Assembly (NCBI RefSeq): GCF_000184745.1
Contig: NC_014931.1
Location: forward strand, 1,922,001-1,986,000
Source of the DNA: Variovorax paradoxus EPS
GTDB taxonomy: Bacteria > Pseudomonadota > Gammaproteobacteria > Burkholderiales > Burkholderiaceae_C
DNA: 64,000 bases
Direction: 5' to 3'
Shown: positions 30,464 to 38,844 of the stretch, piece after piece
Layout: every line of letters begins with the position of its first letter
How positions within the stretch are numbered: position 1 is the stretch's first letter
Notes under the pieces: generated by a model
Told to the model about the DNA's origin: nothing
Database searches by the model: none
What the model saw: only the letters and a program-made list of their open reading frames with translations
Made by a program: the position numbers and the translations under genes

Positions 30464-31114
30464 ATGGAAATGCTCGGAAACCGCCGCCTCGGCGTCACCC
30501 AACAACAGGCCTGGGAAGCGCTCAACGACCCCGAGACGCTCAAGAAGTGCATTCCCGGCTGCGACAAGTTCGAGCTCACCGGCGACAACCAGTACAGCGT
30601 GGGGCTCGCACTGAAGATCGGTCCGGTGTCGGCCAAGTTCAGCGGCAAGGTGGTGCTGTCGGACATCGTGGCGCCCGATGGCTACAAGCTCACCTTCGAA
30701 GGGCAGGGCGGCGTGGCGGGGTTTGCGAAGGGCTCTTCGAGCGTGACGCTCAAGCCGGTGGCCGGTGCAGCCGAGACGCCTGTCGCCGCAGATGCCGCCC
30801 CCGCTGACAGCGCCCCTGCCGAGGCCGCCCCGGCTCCGGCCGGCTGCGAACTCGACTACACCGTGCAGGCGCAGGTCGGCGGCAAGATCGCCCAACTGGG
30901 CCAGCGCCTGATCGACGGCGCCGCCAAGTCGACCGCCGACGATTTCTTCAAGCGCTTCGAGGCCGAAATGCAAAGCCGCTACGGCCCGCCGCCGTCCGCC
31001 GCCGGGGACGCGGCCGAGGCGCCAGCCGAGAAGGCCGGCATGATGTCCGGCCTCATGAAGAAGATGGGTCTGGGCAAGAAGGATGGCGATCCCGCATCGG
31101 ACGACGCGAACTGA
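30464..31114 (+). CDS. coxG: CoxG-family SRPBCC protein
   Basis: Protein of 216 residues with an N-terminal SRPBCC (START-like) domain (MEMLGNRRLGVTQQQAWEAL, DPETLKKCIPGCDKFEL, FSGKVVLSDI), split by an Ala/Pro-rich insertion at about 102-127, and ending in a short amphipathic Lys/Met helix (MMSGLMKKMGLGKK). In Oligotropha and mycobacteria CoxG helps bring the hydroxylase to the membrane, and the C-terminal helix fits an anchor. AAGGAAG precedes the ATG. Confidence 0.86.
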   Translation: MEMLGNRRLGVTQQQAWEALNDPETLKKCIPGCDKFELTGDNQYSVGLALKIGPVSAKFSGKVVLSDIVAPDGYKLTFEGQGGVAGFAKGSSSVTLKPVAGAAETPVAADAAPADSAPAEAAPAPAGCELDYTVQAQVGGKIAQLGQRLIDGAAKSTADDFFKRFEAEMQSRYGPPPSAAGDAAEAPAEKAGMMSGLMKKMGLGKKDGDPASDDAN

Positions 31115-31127
31115 AGGCAACGACGCC

Positions 31128-32141
31128 ATGGAAAACCTCGACGTCATGGTCCTGCGCACGCTACGCGACTGGCGGCAGGCCGGCAAGCGCGCGCTGCTGA
31201 CCACCGTGGTGCGCACCTGGGGCTCGTCGCCCCGGCCGGTCGGCTCGATCATGGCGCTGGCGGACGATGGCGCGGTGGTCGGTTCGGTCTCGGGCGGCTG
31301 CATCGAGGACGACTTGATCGCGCGCTACAGCCGCGCGCACGGCAACGGCGAGAGCGTGCCCTTGGGCACGCCGCCCGCACTCGTGAAGTACGGCATCACC
31401 GCCGACGAGGCGCACCGCTTCGGCTTGCCCTGCGGCGGCACGCTGGAGCTGCTGCTCGAATACGACCCCGATGCCGCCGCGCTCGACACGCTCGTGGCCC
31501 AGCTCGAAAAAGGCCGGCTCATGCAGCGCACCGTGACGCTCGCGACCGGCGCGGTGAAGCTCACCGAAGCCACCGCACCCGACGAGCTCAAGGTGGACGA
31601 CACCGAGCTCACCAACACCTTCGGCCCCGAGTACCGCATGTTGCTCATCGGTGCCGGCCAGCTCGCCGAGTACCTCGCGACGATGGCCAAGTTCAGCGGC
31701 TTCGCGGTCACGTTGTGCGATCCGCGCGCCGAGTACCGCACCGCGTGGTCGCTGCCCGGCGTGACGATCACGACCGAGATGCCTGACGACGCGGTGCTGG
31801 CCTTCCGGCCCGACCGCCGCAGCTGCGTGGTCGCGCTCACGCACGATCCGAAGCTCGACGACCTTGCGCTGCTCGAGGCCTTGCAGAGCGATGCGTTCTA
31901 CGTGGGCGCCATCGGCTCGCGCCGCAATGCCGAGGCGCGGCGCGACCGCATGATCGAGCACTTCGACCAGACCGACGAGTCGCTCGCGCGCCTTCGCGGC
32001 CCCATCGGCATCTACATCGGCAGCAAGACGCCGCCGGAGATCGCGGTGAGCGTGATGGCCGAGATTCTTGCGGTGAAGAACACGGTGCCGCTGCCGCGCG
32101 AGATGGAAGTGGCACGCGCCAAGGAGCGCTTGGCCGCTTGA
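31128..32141 (+). CDS. XdhC/CoxF-family molybdenum-cofactor insertion protein
   Basis: Protein of 337 residues with the N-terminal XdhC/CoxI domain (TWGSSPRPVGSIMALADDGAVVGSVSGGCIED, PCGGTLELLLE) and a C-terminal NAD-like Rossmann domain (MLLIGAGQLAEYLATMA; VGAIGSRRNAEARRDRM). Relatives bind molybdenum cofactor, help its sulfuration and insert it into xanthine-dehydrogenase-type enzymes. It ends the cox operon; the next gene is convergent 47 bp away. Start at MENLDVM, 13 bp after coxG. Confidence 0.86.
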   Translation: MENLDVMVLRTLRDWRQAGKRALLTTVVRTWGSSPRPVGSIMALADDGAVVGSVSGGCIEDDLIARYSRAHGNGESVPLGTPPALVKYGITADEAHRFGLPCGGTLELLLEYDPDAAALDTLVAQLEKGRLMQRTVTLATGAVKLTEATAPDELKVDDTELTNTFGPEYRMLLIGAGQLAEYLATMAKFSGFAVTLCDPRAEYRTAWSLPGVTITTEMPDDAVLAFRPDRRSCVVALTHDPKLDDLALLEALQSDAFYVGAIGSRRNAEARRDRMIEHFDQTDESLARLRGPIGIYIGSKTPPEIAVSVMAEILAVKNTVPLPREMEVARAKERLAA

Positions 32142-32188
32142 GACGGCGTTGGCCGCAGGCCCGCCAGCCCTTCCTTCTTTTTCTTCTT

Positions 32189-32581
32189 CTACTCTTCCTC
32201 GGCCATCCGCTTGGGGATCGGCGCCTGGTCCGACTGCGCAGAAGGAGGGACGTCGCCGCTCTTTTGCCGCTCGCGGAACAGCGCCGCGCGCATCAGGAAG
32301 ATGGTGGTGACCGGCGTGGTGAGCGCCACGAACAGCACGATCAGCACCGCGTGCAGGAAGATGCCGTGGCTCTGCACCGAGAAATAGACGATGGTGGCGA
32401 CCGTCATCGACCACACGCCGCCGGTGGCGCCCAGCGTGGGCGCGTGGATGCGGCGAAAGAAGGTCGGCAGCCGTACCAGGCCGAAGGAGCCGATGGCCGC
32501 GAAGGCCGCGCCCAAGACCACGAACACCGCGGTGACGATTTCGGCCCAAAGCGGCAGCGGGCCCAGCACTGGATCGGTCAT
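32189..32581 (-). CDS. mrpG: Na+/H+ antiporter subunit G
   Basis: Small membrane subunit of 130 residues of the Mrp (Mnh/Pha) multisubunit antiporter. Three hydrophobic segments are visible (EIVTAVFVVLGAAFAAIGSFGL; VATIVYFSVQ; FLHAVLIVLFVALTTPVTTIFL) with the typical RLPTFFRRIHAPTLGATGG. Start MTDPVLGPL lies in a 4-bp overlap with mrpF. Last gene of the leftward antiporter operon. The C-terminal tail ends in KRMAEEE. Confidence 0.88.
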   Translation of the reverse strand: MTDPVLGPLPLWAEIVTAVFVVLGAAFAAIGSFGLVRLPTFFRRIHAPTLGATGGVWSMTVATIVYFSVQSHGIFLHAVLIVLFVALTTPVTTIFLMRAALFRERQKSGDVPPSAQSDQAPIPKRMAEEE

Positions 32582-32856
32582 TCGATCACCTCCCCGCGCA
32601 GCAGGAACTTGGCCATCACCGTCGAGCCCACGAAGCCGAACAGCGCGATCAGCATGGCGGCACCGAAGTACACGTCGCTCGCGTAGACGATGCCCAGCAC
32701 CAGCATCATCAGCATGCCGTTGATGTAGAGGCAGTCCAGCGCCATCACACGGTCTTGCGCGGAGGGTCCGATCAGGAGGCGGGTGAGGGCGCACAGCATC
32801 GCCACCGCCAGCAGGAACAGCGCGAACTTGAGCGACCAGAAGAGGATGGGCGTCAT
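32578..32856 (-). CDS. mrpF: Na+/H+ antiporter subunit F
   Basis: Membrane subunit of 92 residues, the family's normal length, with three spans (SLKFALFLLAVAMLCALTRLL; DCLYINGMLMMLVLGIVYA; VYFGAAMLIALFGFVGSTVMA) and the conserved GPSAQDRVMALD. Start MTPILFWS and stop both sit in 4-bp overlaps with mrpE and mrpG, so translation is coupled. Confidence 0.88.
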   Translation of the reverse strand: MTPILFWSLKFALFLLAVAMLCALTRLLIGPSAQDRVMALDCLYINGMLMMLVLGIVYASDVYFGAAMLIALFGFVGSTVMAKFLLRGEVIE

Positions 32857-33344
32857 GATTCGAAGATCTCCATCAGCGGGCGTTCGTAGCGGGTCTTGAT
32901 CTGCGCGATGAAGGCGGCTTCGTCCTCCAGGTCGAACACGTGGATCAGCAGCACGCTGCGGTCGAAGGCGACCTCGCCCCAGGCGGTGCCGGGCGTGAGG
33001 CACATGATCATCGCGAGCACCGCGAGGCCGTTGGGGTCGCGCATGTCCAGCGGGATGAGGACAAACTTCGACTGGATCTGTTCGCTGCGCCGGCTCAGCA
33101 GCGCGCGCGTGACCGCGAACACGGAATGCGACATGTCGTAGAGCACGACCAGCCAGAGCTTCAGCGCCACGCCGGGGCGGCGCATGCGCACCGTGGCGGG
33201 CCGCAGGCCCTTGGTCAGCAGCGGCACCACGATGGCCAGCAGCACGCCGGACAGCAGCGTGCTGGCCTCGACCGACTGGTTGAGCAGCAGCCAGACGATG
33301 AAGAGCGCGAACGACAGCGGCGGCGAAGGAATCAGGCGTTTCAT
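32853..33344 (-). CDS. mrpE: Na+/H+ antiporter subunit E
   Basis: Membrane subunit of 163 residues. N-terminal spans (SFALFIVWLLLNQSVEASTLLSGVLLAIVVPLL) are followed by the conserved cytoplasmic core (SKFVLIPLDMRDPNGLAVLAMIMCLTPGTAWGEV) and HVFDLEDEAAFIAQIKTRYERPLMEIFE. MrpE supports full activity and assembly of the complex. It overlaps mrpD and mrpF by 4 bp each. Confidence 0.88.
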   Translation of the reverse strand: MKRLIPSPPLSFALFIVWLLLNQSVEASTLLSGVLLAIVVPLLTKGLRPATVRMRRPGVALKLWLVVLYDMSHSVFAVTRALLSRRSEQIQSKFVLIPLDMRDPNGLAVLAMIMCLTPGTAWGEVAFDRSVLLIHVFDLEDEAAFIAQIKTRYERPLMEIFES

Positions 33345-35050
33345 GGCGTGGCGCCCTTCGCGTCGGCCTTCGGCGGATTCGGCACCTGTCGCGCGCTCAT
33401 CACCGCCGCGCGGTAGGCGCCGGCCGTGCGCAGACCTTCGGCGGTGGCCATTGCATGGCGCATCACCGGCTCGGCCCAGACAGTGAGCGCGATGCAGGCG
33501 GCGATGAGGCCGGCCACGGGCAGCACTTCAACTGCGGGCAGCGAGGGCAGGTTCCCGTGCGGCTGGGTCCAGAAGTGGCGGATGCCGGTGCGCGTGAGCG
33601 CGATCAGCGCGAGGAAGCCGGAGGCGATCAGCAGCACGAGGAAGGTCCAGCCCGCGACGGTGATCGCCGCACTGCCGCCCATGAGCCCCGAGAGCATCGC
33701 GAACTTGCCGACGAAGCCCGACAGCGGCGGCAAGCCGGTGAGCAGCAGCGTGCAGATCATGAAGCTCAGGCCGAGGAAGGCAACGCCGGCCGGGATGGCG
33801 CGGCCGTAGAGCGCCTGCGCGTTGTCGTCGAGGTTCACGTCGTCGAGCGCGCGCAGGTCTTCCGCAAGGAACGGCGCGTTGCCCGCGGCCTCGTGCGGCG
33901 CCACGCTCATGCCGGCGTTGCGCCAGCGCTCGATCATGTCGGTGAGCAGGAAGAAGGCGCTCACTGCCAGCGTCGAGCTCAGGAGGTAGAACAGCGCGCC
34001 GGCCCACACCGCCGGTTGGCCGAGGCCCACCGCCGCGAGCAGCGTGCCGGCCGAGATCAGCACGCTGAAGCCCGCGAGGTTCGACAGGCGCTGCGTGCCG
34101 ACGATGCCGATGGCGGCAACGAAGAGCGTGGCGATGCCCGCGCCGATCAGCACCACCTGGCCGAACGCCGCCGAGTCGCCGGTGTCGGGCGCGAAGAGCA
34201 CGGTCCACAGGCGCAGCACGGTGTAGACCCCCAGCTTGGTGAGCAGCGCGAACACCGCGCCCACCGGCGACACCGCCGCGCTGTAGGCCGGCACCAGCCA
34301 GAAGTTGAGCGGCCACGCGCCGGCCTTGGCGAAGAAGGCGGTGAAGAGGATGGCCGCGGCCGCATGCACCAGGCCGCGGTCGGCCGGCGCGATCTGGGCG
34401 ATGCGCAGCCCCAGGTCGGCCATGTTCAGCGTGCCGGTGGCGCCGTAGAGCATCGACGCGCCGATGAGGAACAGCGACGAAGCCGCGAGGTTGATCGCGA
34501 TGTAGTGCAGCCCGGCCTGCACCCGCAGCCGTCCGGAGCCGTGCAGCAGCAGGCCGTAAGAGGCGGCCAGCATCACCTCGAAGAACACGAAGAGGTTGAA
34601 CAGGTCGCCGGTGAGGAAGGCGCCGTTCAGGCCCATGAGCTGCAATTGCAGCAGCGGATGGAAGTGCACGCCCGCGCGGTCCCAGCGCGAGGTGGAATAG
34701 ATGGATGCGGCGAAGGCGACCACGCCGGTGAGCGCCACCATCATGGTCGAGAGCCGGTCGGCCACCAGCACGATGCCGAAGGGCGCGTGCCAGTTTCCGG
34801 GCAGGTAGACGCCGATGGAGCCCGCCCCGCCGCCGGTGTCGGCCGCGTTCACCCAGCGCAGCAGCGCGAGCGCGGCCAGAAGGCCCACCAGGCCCGAGAC
34901 CACGCTCAGGAACGACTTGGCGCGGCGCCGGTTCTCGCCCAGCAGCAGCATCAGCGCGGCGGTGAGCATCGGCACCAGGATCGGCACCGCCACCAGGTGC
35001 GGCATGCTGAATTCGAGCAGCTGGTCGAGAAGGCGGAAGACTTCGCTCAT
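33341..35050 (-). CDS. mrpD: Na+/H+ antiporter subunit D (complex I NuoN/M-like)
   Basis: Proton-pumping-type subunit of 569 residues homologous to complex I NuoL/M/N, with about 14 hydrophobic segments. The quinone-oxidoreductase-type core is visible (NLFVFFEVMLAASYGLLLHG with the key Glu, then FTAFFAKAGAWPLNFWLVPAYSAAVSPVGAVFALLTKLGVY with lysines in TM segments 7 and 8). Slightly longer than most MrpD (about 500), with an extended loop RNAGMSVAPHEAAGNAPFLAEDL and a Lys-rich C-terminus. Overlaps mrpC by 4 bp. Confidence 0.9.
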   Translation of the reverse strand: MSEVFRLLDQLLEFSMPHLVAVPILVPMLTAALMLLLGENRRRAKSFLSVVSGLVGLLAALALLRWVNAADTGGGAGSIGVYLPGNWHAPFGIVLVADRLSTMMVALTGVVAFAASIYSTSRWDRAGVHFHPLLQLQLMGLNGAFLTGDLFNLFVFFEVMLAASYGLLLHGSGRLRVQAGLHYIAINLAASSLFLIGASMLYGATGTLNMADLGLRIAQIAPADRGLVHAAAAILFTAFFAKAGAWPLNFWLVPAYSAAVSPVGAVFALLTKLGVYTVLRLWTVLFAPDTGDSAAFGQVVLIGAGIATLFVAAIGIVGTQRLSNLAGFSVLISAGTLLAAVGLGQPAVWAGALFYLLSSTLAVSAFFLLTDMIERWRNAGMSVAPHEAAGNAPFLAEDLRALDDVNLDDNAQALYGRAIPAGVAFLGLSFMICTLLLTGLPPLSGFVGKFAMLSGLMGGSAAITVAGWTFLVLLIASGFLALIALTRTGIRHFWTQPHGNLPSLPAVEVLPVAGLIAACIALTVWAEPVMRHAMATAEGLRTAGAYRAAVMSARQVPNPPKADAKGATP

Positions 35051-35409
35051 TCGCGCGCCTCTTCCTGTTCCTGGCGCTCTTCGCCGTCCACATGGTCGGT
35101 GCCCGTCAATCCGCGCGAAGCCAGCAGCACCACGAGGAACAGCGCGGTCATCGCGAAGCCGATGACGATGGCGGTGAGCACCAGCGCCTGCGGCATCGGG
35201 TCGGCGGTGTTGGCCAGCGTGGCCGCGAAGCCGGGGATCAGCACCGGCTCGCTGTCGACCTTGAGCCGGCCCATGCTGAAGATGAAGAGGTTGACCGCGT
35301 AAGAGATGAGCGTGAGGCCCATGATCACCTGGAAGGTGCGCGGACGCAGCAGCAGGTAGACGCCCGAGCCGGTCAGTACGCCGATGGCGATGGCGAGCAC
35401 GATTTCCAT
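35047..35409 (-). CDS. mrpC: Na+/H+ antiporter subunit C (NuoK-like)
   Basis: NuoK-like subunit of 120 residues with three spans (MEIVLAIAIGVLTGSGVYLLL; VIMGLTLISYAVNLFIFSMG; ALVLTAIVIGFAMTALFLVVLL) and an acidic C-terminal tail (DGEERQEQEEARE). Its ATG overlaps the mrpA stop by one base (TGATG) and its stop overlaps the mrpD start by 4 bp. Confidence 0.88.
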   Translation of the reverse strand: MEIVLAIAIGVLTGSGVYLLLRPRTFQVIMGLTLISYAVNLFIFSMGRLKVDSEPVLIPGFAATLANTADPMPQALVLTAIVIGFAMTALFLVVLLASRGLTGTDHVDGEERQEQEEARE

Positions 35410-38351
35410 CAGTGCGCTCCCTCCACAGCCTCGGACTCGGCCTGCGCTTCCTTCTCGGCCTGCTCGTCGGCCCAGCGGTGGCTGCGGATGGACTGGTGGG
35501 CCAGCGCGGTGAGGATCAGCATGGTGGCGCCGAGCACCAGCGCGAACACGCCGATGTCGAAGAAGAGGGCGCTGGGCACGTGGATGTCGCCCAGCACCGG
35601 CAGATGCAGGTGGGCGGTGTGCGTGGTGAGGAACGGATAGCCGAAGAACACCGCACCGCTGCCGGTCGCGAGCGCGAACAGGAGGCCGATGGCGATCCAG
35701 CGGCGCGGGTAGATGCGCAGGTGCTCCTCGACCCACTCGGTGCCCGAGACGATGAACTGCAGCACCAGTGCCACCGACATCACCAGCCCCGCGACGAAGC
35801 CGCCGCCCGGCGCGTTGTGGCCGCGCATGAAGAAGTAGACCGACACCAGCACCGACAGCGGCAGCAACAGGCGCACCAGCACGGCCGGCACCATGAGGTA
35901 GCCCACGGCGGTGTCCTTGGCGCGGCGCGGGTTCAGCAAATCGCTGCTGCCGTCGTCGGATTGCGCGCGCTGCTGCGGCGGCAACGCCATCGACTCGATG
36001 GCCGGGCGGAAGCGCCGCAGCAGCGCGTACACGGTGAGCGCGACCACGCCGAGCACCGTGATCTCTCCGAAGGTGTCGAAGCCGCGGAAGTCGACCAGCA
36101 TCACGTTGACCACGTTGGTGCCGCCGCCCTCGGTGAGCGCGCGCTCCAGGAAGAAGGGCGAGATGCTCTGCGGGAAGGTGCGCGTCATCATGGCCCAGGC
36201 CAGCGCCGCCATGCCGCCGCCGGCCACGATGGCCACCAGCAGGTCGCGCCCGCGCCGGCCCCAGGGGCGAAGGCGGGCGCGCGCGGGTTGAATGACGTCC
36301 TTGCTGCGCATCGGCAGCCAGCGCAGGCCCAGGAGGATCAGCACCGTGGTCACCGCCTCGACCACCAGCTGCGTGAGCGCGAGGTCGGGCGCCGAGAACC
36401 AGATGTAGGTCACGCACGAGACCAGGCCCGCGGCCGCGGCCAGCATCAGCGCGGCGAGGCGGTGGAACTTGGCCTGCCAGGCAGCGGCGATCGCGCAGAC
36501 GCCGCCGATCAGCCAGGTCATCGCGAACATCGGCGAGAACGGCAGCAGCTCGCGCGTGCCGGTGCCCGCGGGTGTCTGCATCAGCGCGGCGAAGGCGCCG
36601 GCCACCGCCACGACCACCAGCAGAAGGAGTTGCGTCTGCATGCGGCGCGTGCCGAAAAGGCGGCGGCTGCGCCGGCCGGCTTCGCTCATGAGCGCGAGCA
36701 GGTGCTCGAAGATGACCTGGCCGTCGAAGCGGTGCAGGAGCGGCGTGTGTTCGAGGCCGCCGCCCGCGCGGCGGCGTCGCTGCAGCAGGTAGAGCGCCGC
36801 GCCGCCCGCGAGCGCCACGAAGCTCATCACGAGCGGCAGGTTGAAGCCGTGCCACACGGCCAGGCTGTATTCGGGCAGCGTGCCGCCGACGACCGGGGTG
36901 GCGGCCGCCGCCAGCATCGGCCCGACGGACCACGCCGGCGCGACGCCCACCACGAGGCAGATCAGCACCAGCAGCTCGACCGGCACGCGCATCCAGTGCG
37001 GCGGCTCGTGCGGATGCTTGGGCACTTCGTCGCCGCACGGCGGGCCGAAAAACACGTCGAACACGAAGCGCGCGGAATACGCCACGCTGAAGATGCCGGC
37101 GATGGTCGCGATGACCGGCAGGCTGAAATCGACCCACGGCGTGGACTGGATGAACACCGTCTCGGCGAAGAACATTTCTTTCGAGAGAAAGCCGTTGAGC
37201 AGCGGCACGCCGGCCATCGAGGCGCTGGCAATGATGGCCAGCGTGCCGGTGATCGGCATCAGCCGCATGAGGCCGCTGAGCTTGCGGATGTCGCGCGTGC
37301 CGGTCTCGTGGTCGATGATGCCGGCGGCCATGAAGAGCGAGGCCTTGAAGGTCGCGTGGTTCATGACGTGGAACACTGCCGCCACGGCTGCGAGCGGGCT
37401 GTTCAGGCCCAGCAGCAGCGTAATGAGCCCGAGGTGCGAGATGGTCGAGTAGGCCAAGAGCGCCTTCAGGTCGCGCTGGAACATCGCGATGAAGCCGCCG
37501 AGCAGCAGCGTGATCGCACCCGCGCCGCCCACCAGCCAGAACCACTGCTCGGTGCCCGAGAGCACGGGCCACAGGCGCGCCATGAGGAACACGCCCAGCT
37601 TCACCATCGTGGCCGAGTGCAGGTAGGCCGACACCGGCGTGGGCGCGGCCATGGCGCGCGGCAGCCAGAAATGGAACGGGAACTGAGCGCTCTTGGTGAA
37701 GGCGCCGAGCAGCACCAGCACCAGCGCGACCGGGTAGAGCGCATGCGCGCGAATCAGGTCGCCCGAGGCCAGCACCACGTCGAGGTCGTAGCTGCCGACG
37801 ATGCGCCCCAGCACCAGCACGCCCGCCAGCAGGCACAGGCCCCCCGCGCCGGTGACGGTGAGAGCCATGCGCGCGCCGCGCCGCGCATCGCGCCGGTGGT
37901 GCCAGTAGCCGATCAGCAGGAACGAGAAGAGGCTGGTGAGCTCCCAGAACAGCACCATCTGGATGAGGTTGCCCGAGAGCACCACGCCCATCATCGCGCC
38001 CATGAACGCGAGGAAGAACGAGAAGAAGCGCGGCACCGGGTCGGAGGCCGACATGTAGTAGCGCGCATAGAGCACCACCAGCGCGCCGATGCCCAGCACC
38101 AGCATGCAGAAGAGCCACGCGAAGCCGTCCATGCGGAACACGAGGTTCAGGCCCAGGGCGGGGAGCCATTCGATCTCTTGCCGCAGCACATTGCCGTGCG
38201 CGATCTGCGGAAAGAACCATGCAACCTGGAGGGCGCAGCCCAGTGCGACGAGGCCCGCGAGGGTCGACTCCCTGTTGCGCGCGTTGGACGGCATCAACGC
38301 GGCCAGCACGCTGGCGATGAAGGGGAGTGCGACGAGAAAGACCAGGGGCAT
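35409..38351 (-). CDS. mrpA: Na+/H+ antiporter fused subunit A/B (NuoL-like plus MrpB domain)
   Basis: Large membrane protein of 980 residues. The first 500 form the NuoL-like core (FWELTSLFSFLLIGYWHHRRDARRGARMAL; FLPRAMAAPTPVSAYLHSATMVKLGVF with the HSATMVK signature). Residues about 600-760 are the MrpA C-terminal part, and about 800-945 match the separate MrpB subunit of Bacillus (YLMVPAVLVRLLLPLSVLVSVYFF; RGHNAPGGGFVAGLV). Thus A and B are joined, and the operon has six genes A(B)CDEFG. The complex exchanges Na+ for H+, supporting pH and salt homeostasis. Confidence 0.92.
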   Translation of the reverse strand: MPLVFLVALPFIASVLAALMPSNARNRESTLAGLVALGCALQVAWFFPQIAHGNVLRQEIEWLPALGLNLVFRMDGFAWLFCMLVLGIGALVVLYARYYMSASDPVPRFFSFFLAFMGAMMGVVLSGNLIQMVLFWELTSLFSFLLIGYWHHRRDARRGARMALTVTGAGGLCLLAGVLVLGRIVGSYDLDVVLASGDLIRAHALYPVALVLVLLGAFTKSAQFPFHFWLPRAMAAPTPVSAYLHSATMVKLGVFLMARLWPVLSGTEQWFWLVGGAGAITLLLGGFIAMFQRDLKALLAYSTISHLGLITLLLGLNSPLAAVAAVFHVMNHATFKASLFMAAGIIDHETGTRDIRKLSGLMRLMPITGTLAIIASASMAGVPLLNGFLSKEMFFAETVFIQSTPWVDFSLPVIATIAGIFSVAYSARFVFDVFFGPPCGDEVPKHPHEPPHWMRVPVELLVLICLVVGVAPAWSVGPMLAAAATPVVGGTLPEYSLAVWHGFNLPLVMSFVALAGGAALYLLQRRRRAGGGLEHTPLLHRFDGQVIFEHLLALMSEAGRRSRRLFGTRRMQTQLLLLVVVAVAGAFAALMQTPAGTGTRELLPFSPMFAMTWLIGGVCAIAAAWQAKFHRLAALMLAAAAGLVSCVTYIWFSAPDLALTQLVVEAVTTVLILLGLRWLPMRSKDVIQPARARLRPWGRRGRDLLVAIVAGGGMAALAWAMMTRTFPQSISPFFLERALTEGGGTNVVNVMLVDFRGFDTFGEITVLGVVALTVYALLRRFRPAIESMALPPQQRAQSDDGSSDLLNPRRAKDTAVGYLMVPAVLVRLLLPLSVLVSVYFFMRGHNAPGGGFVAGLVMSVALVLQFIVSGTEWVEEHLRIYPRRWIAIGLLFALATGSGAVFFGYPFLTTHTAHLHLPVLGDIHVPSALFFDIGVFALVLGATMLILTALAHQSIRSHRWADEQAEKEAQAESEAVEGAH

Positions 38352-38427
38352 TGGGGGCGATTCTATCGGCGGCCCCTATGGAAGCTCTTATCTATAACCG
38401 CAGGACATAAGGAGGTTTTGGGGGCGA

Positions 38428-38805
38428 TCAGGCTGAGAACGCCTGCACCGTGCGGATGCCCAACCAGGTGCAAAAGAGCGAGCCGCCCAGGTGGGCCGAG
38501 GCCGTCAGCATGGCCACGCCGAGCCGGCCTTCGAGCAGCATGGTCGTGACCTCGGCCGAGAAGCTCGAGAAGGTCGTGAGGCCGCCGAGAAAACCGGTCA
38601 CCAGCGCGAGCCGCCAGACCGGATCGAGGTCGGGCAGCAACTGGAACACGGCGATGGCGATGCCGATGAGATAGCCGCCGATCAGGTTGGCCGCCAGCGT
38701 GCCCCAGGGCATGAGACCACCAACGCCGAACCAGAGGGCCAGGCCCCAGCGGGCCAAAGCGCCGACCGAGGCGCCGACGCAGATCGCAAGAATCGGAAGC
38801 AGCAT
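38428..38805 (-). CDS. crcB: CrcB/Fluc fluoride ion channel
   Basis: Dual-topology fluoride exporter of 125 residues with four membrane spans. Motifs of the family: GASVGALARWGLAL, PWGTLAANLIGGYLIG (pore Asn), and LVTGFLGGLTTFSSFSAEV (Phe box with central Na+ site). Two copies form the channel. I looked upstream for the crcB fluoride riboswitch and did not find its conserved elements in the 39 bp to the TRAP gene. It lies between the antiporter operon and the TRAP operon and may be read from the latter. Confidence 0.92.
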   Translation of the reverse strand: MLLPILAICVGASVGALARWGLALWFGVGGLMPWGTLAANLIGGYLIGIAIAVFQLLPDLDPVWRLALVTGFLGGLTTFSSFSAEVTTMLLEGRLGVAMLTASAHLGGSLFCTWLGIRTVQAFSA

Positions 38806-38844
38806 GGGGCTATTGTCGGCGCGAGGGGCCTGGCTTCGCTGGGT

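Noticed and set aside
33455..35302. A 615-codon plus-strand frame opposite mrpD
   Set aside because: Composition is charged and repetitive and the opposite strand carries clear membrane-subunit motifs; it is a shadow frame.
35412..38549. A 1045-codon open frame on the plus strand opposite mrpA
   Set aside because: It mirrors the real mrpA gene, and its protein is His/Arg/Gln-rich without any fold signature, as expected for an antisense frame in high-GC DNA.
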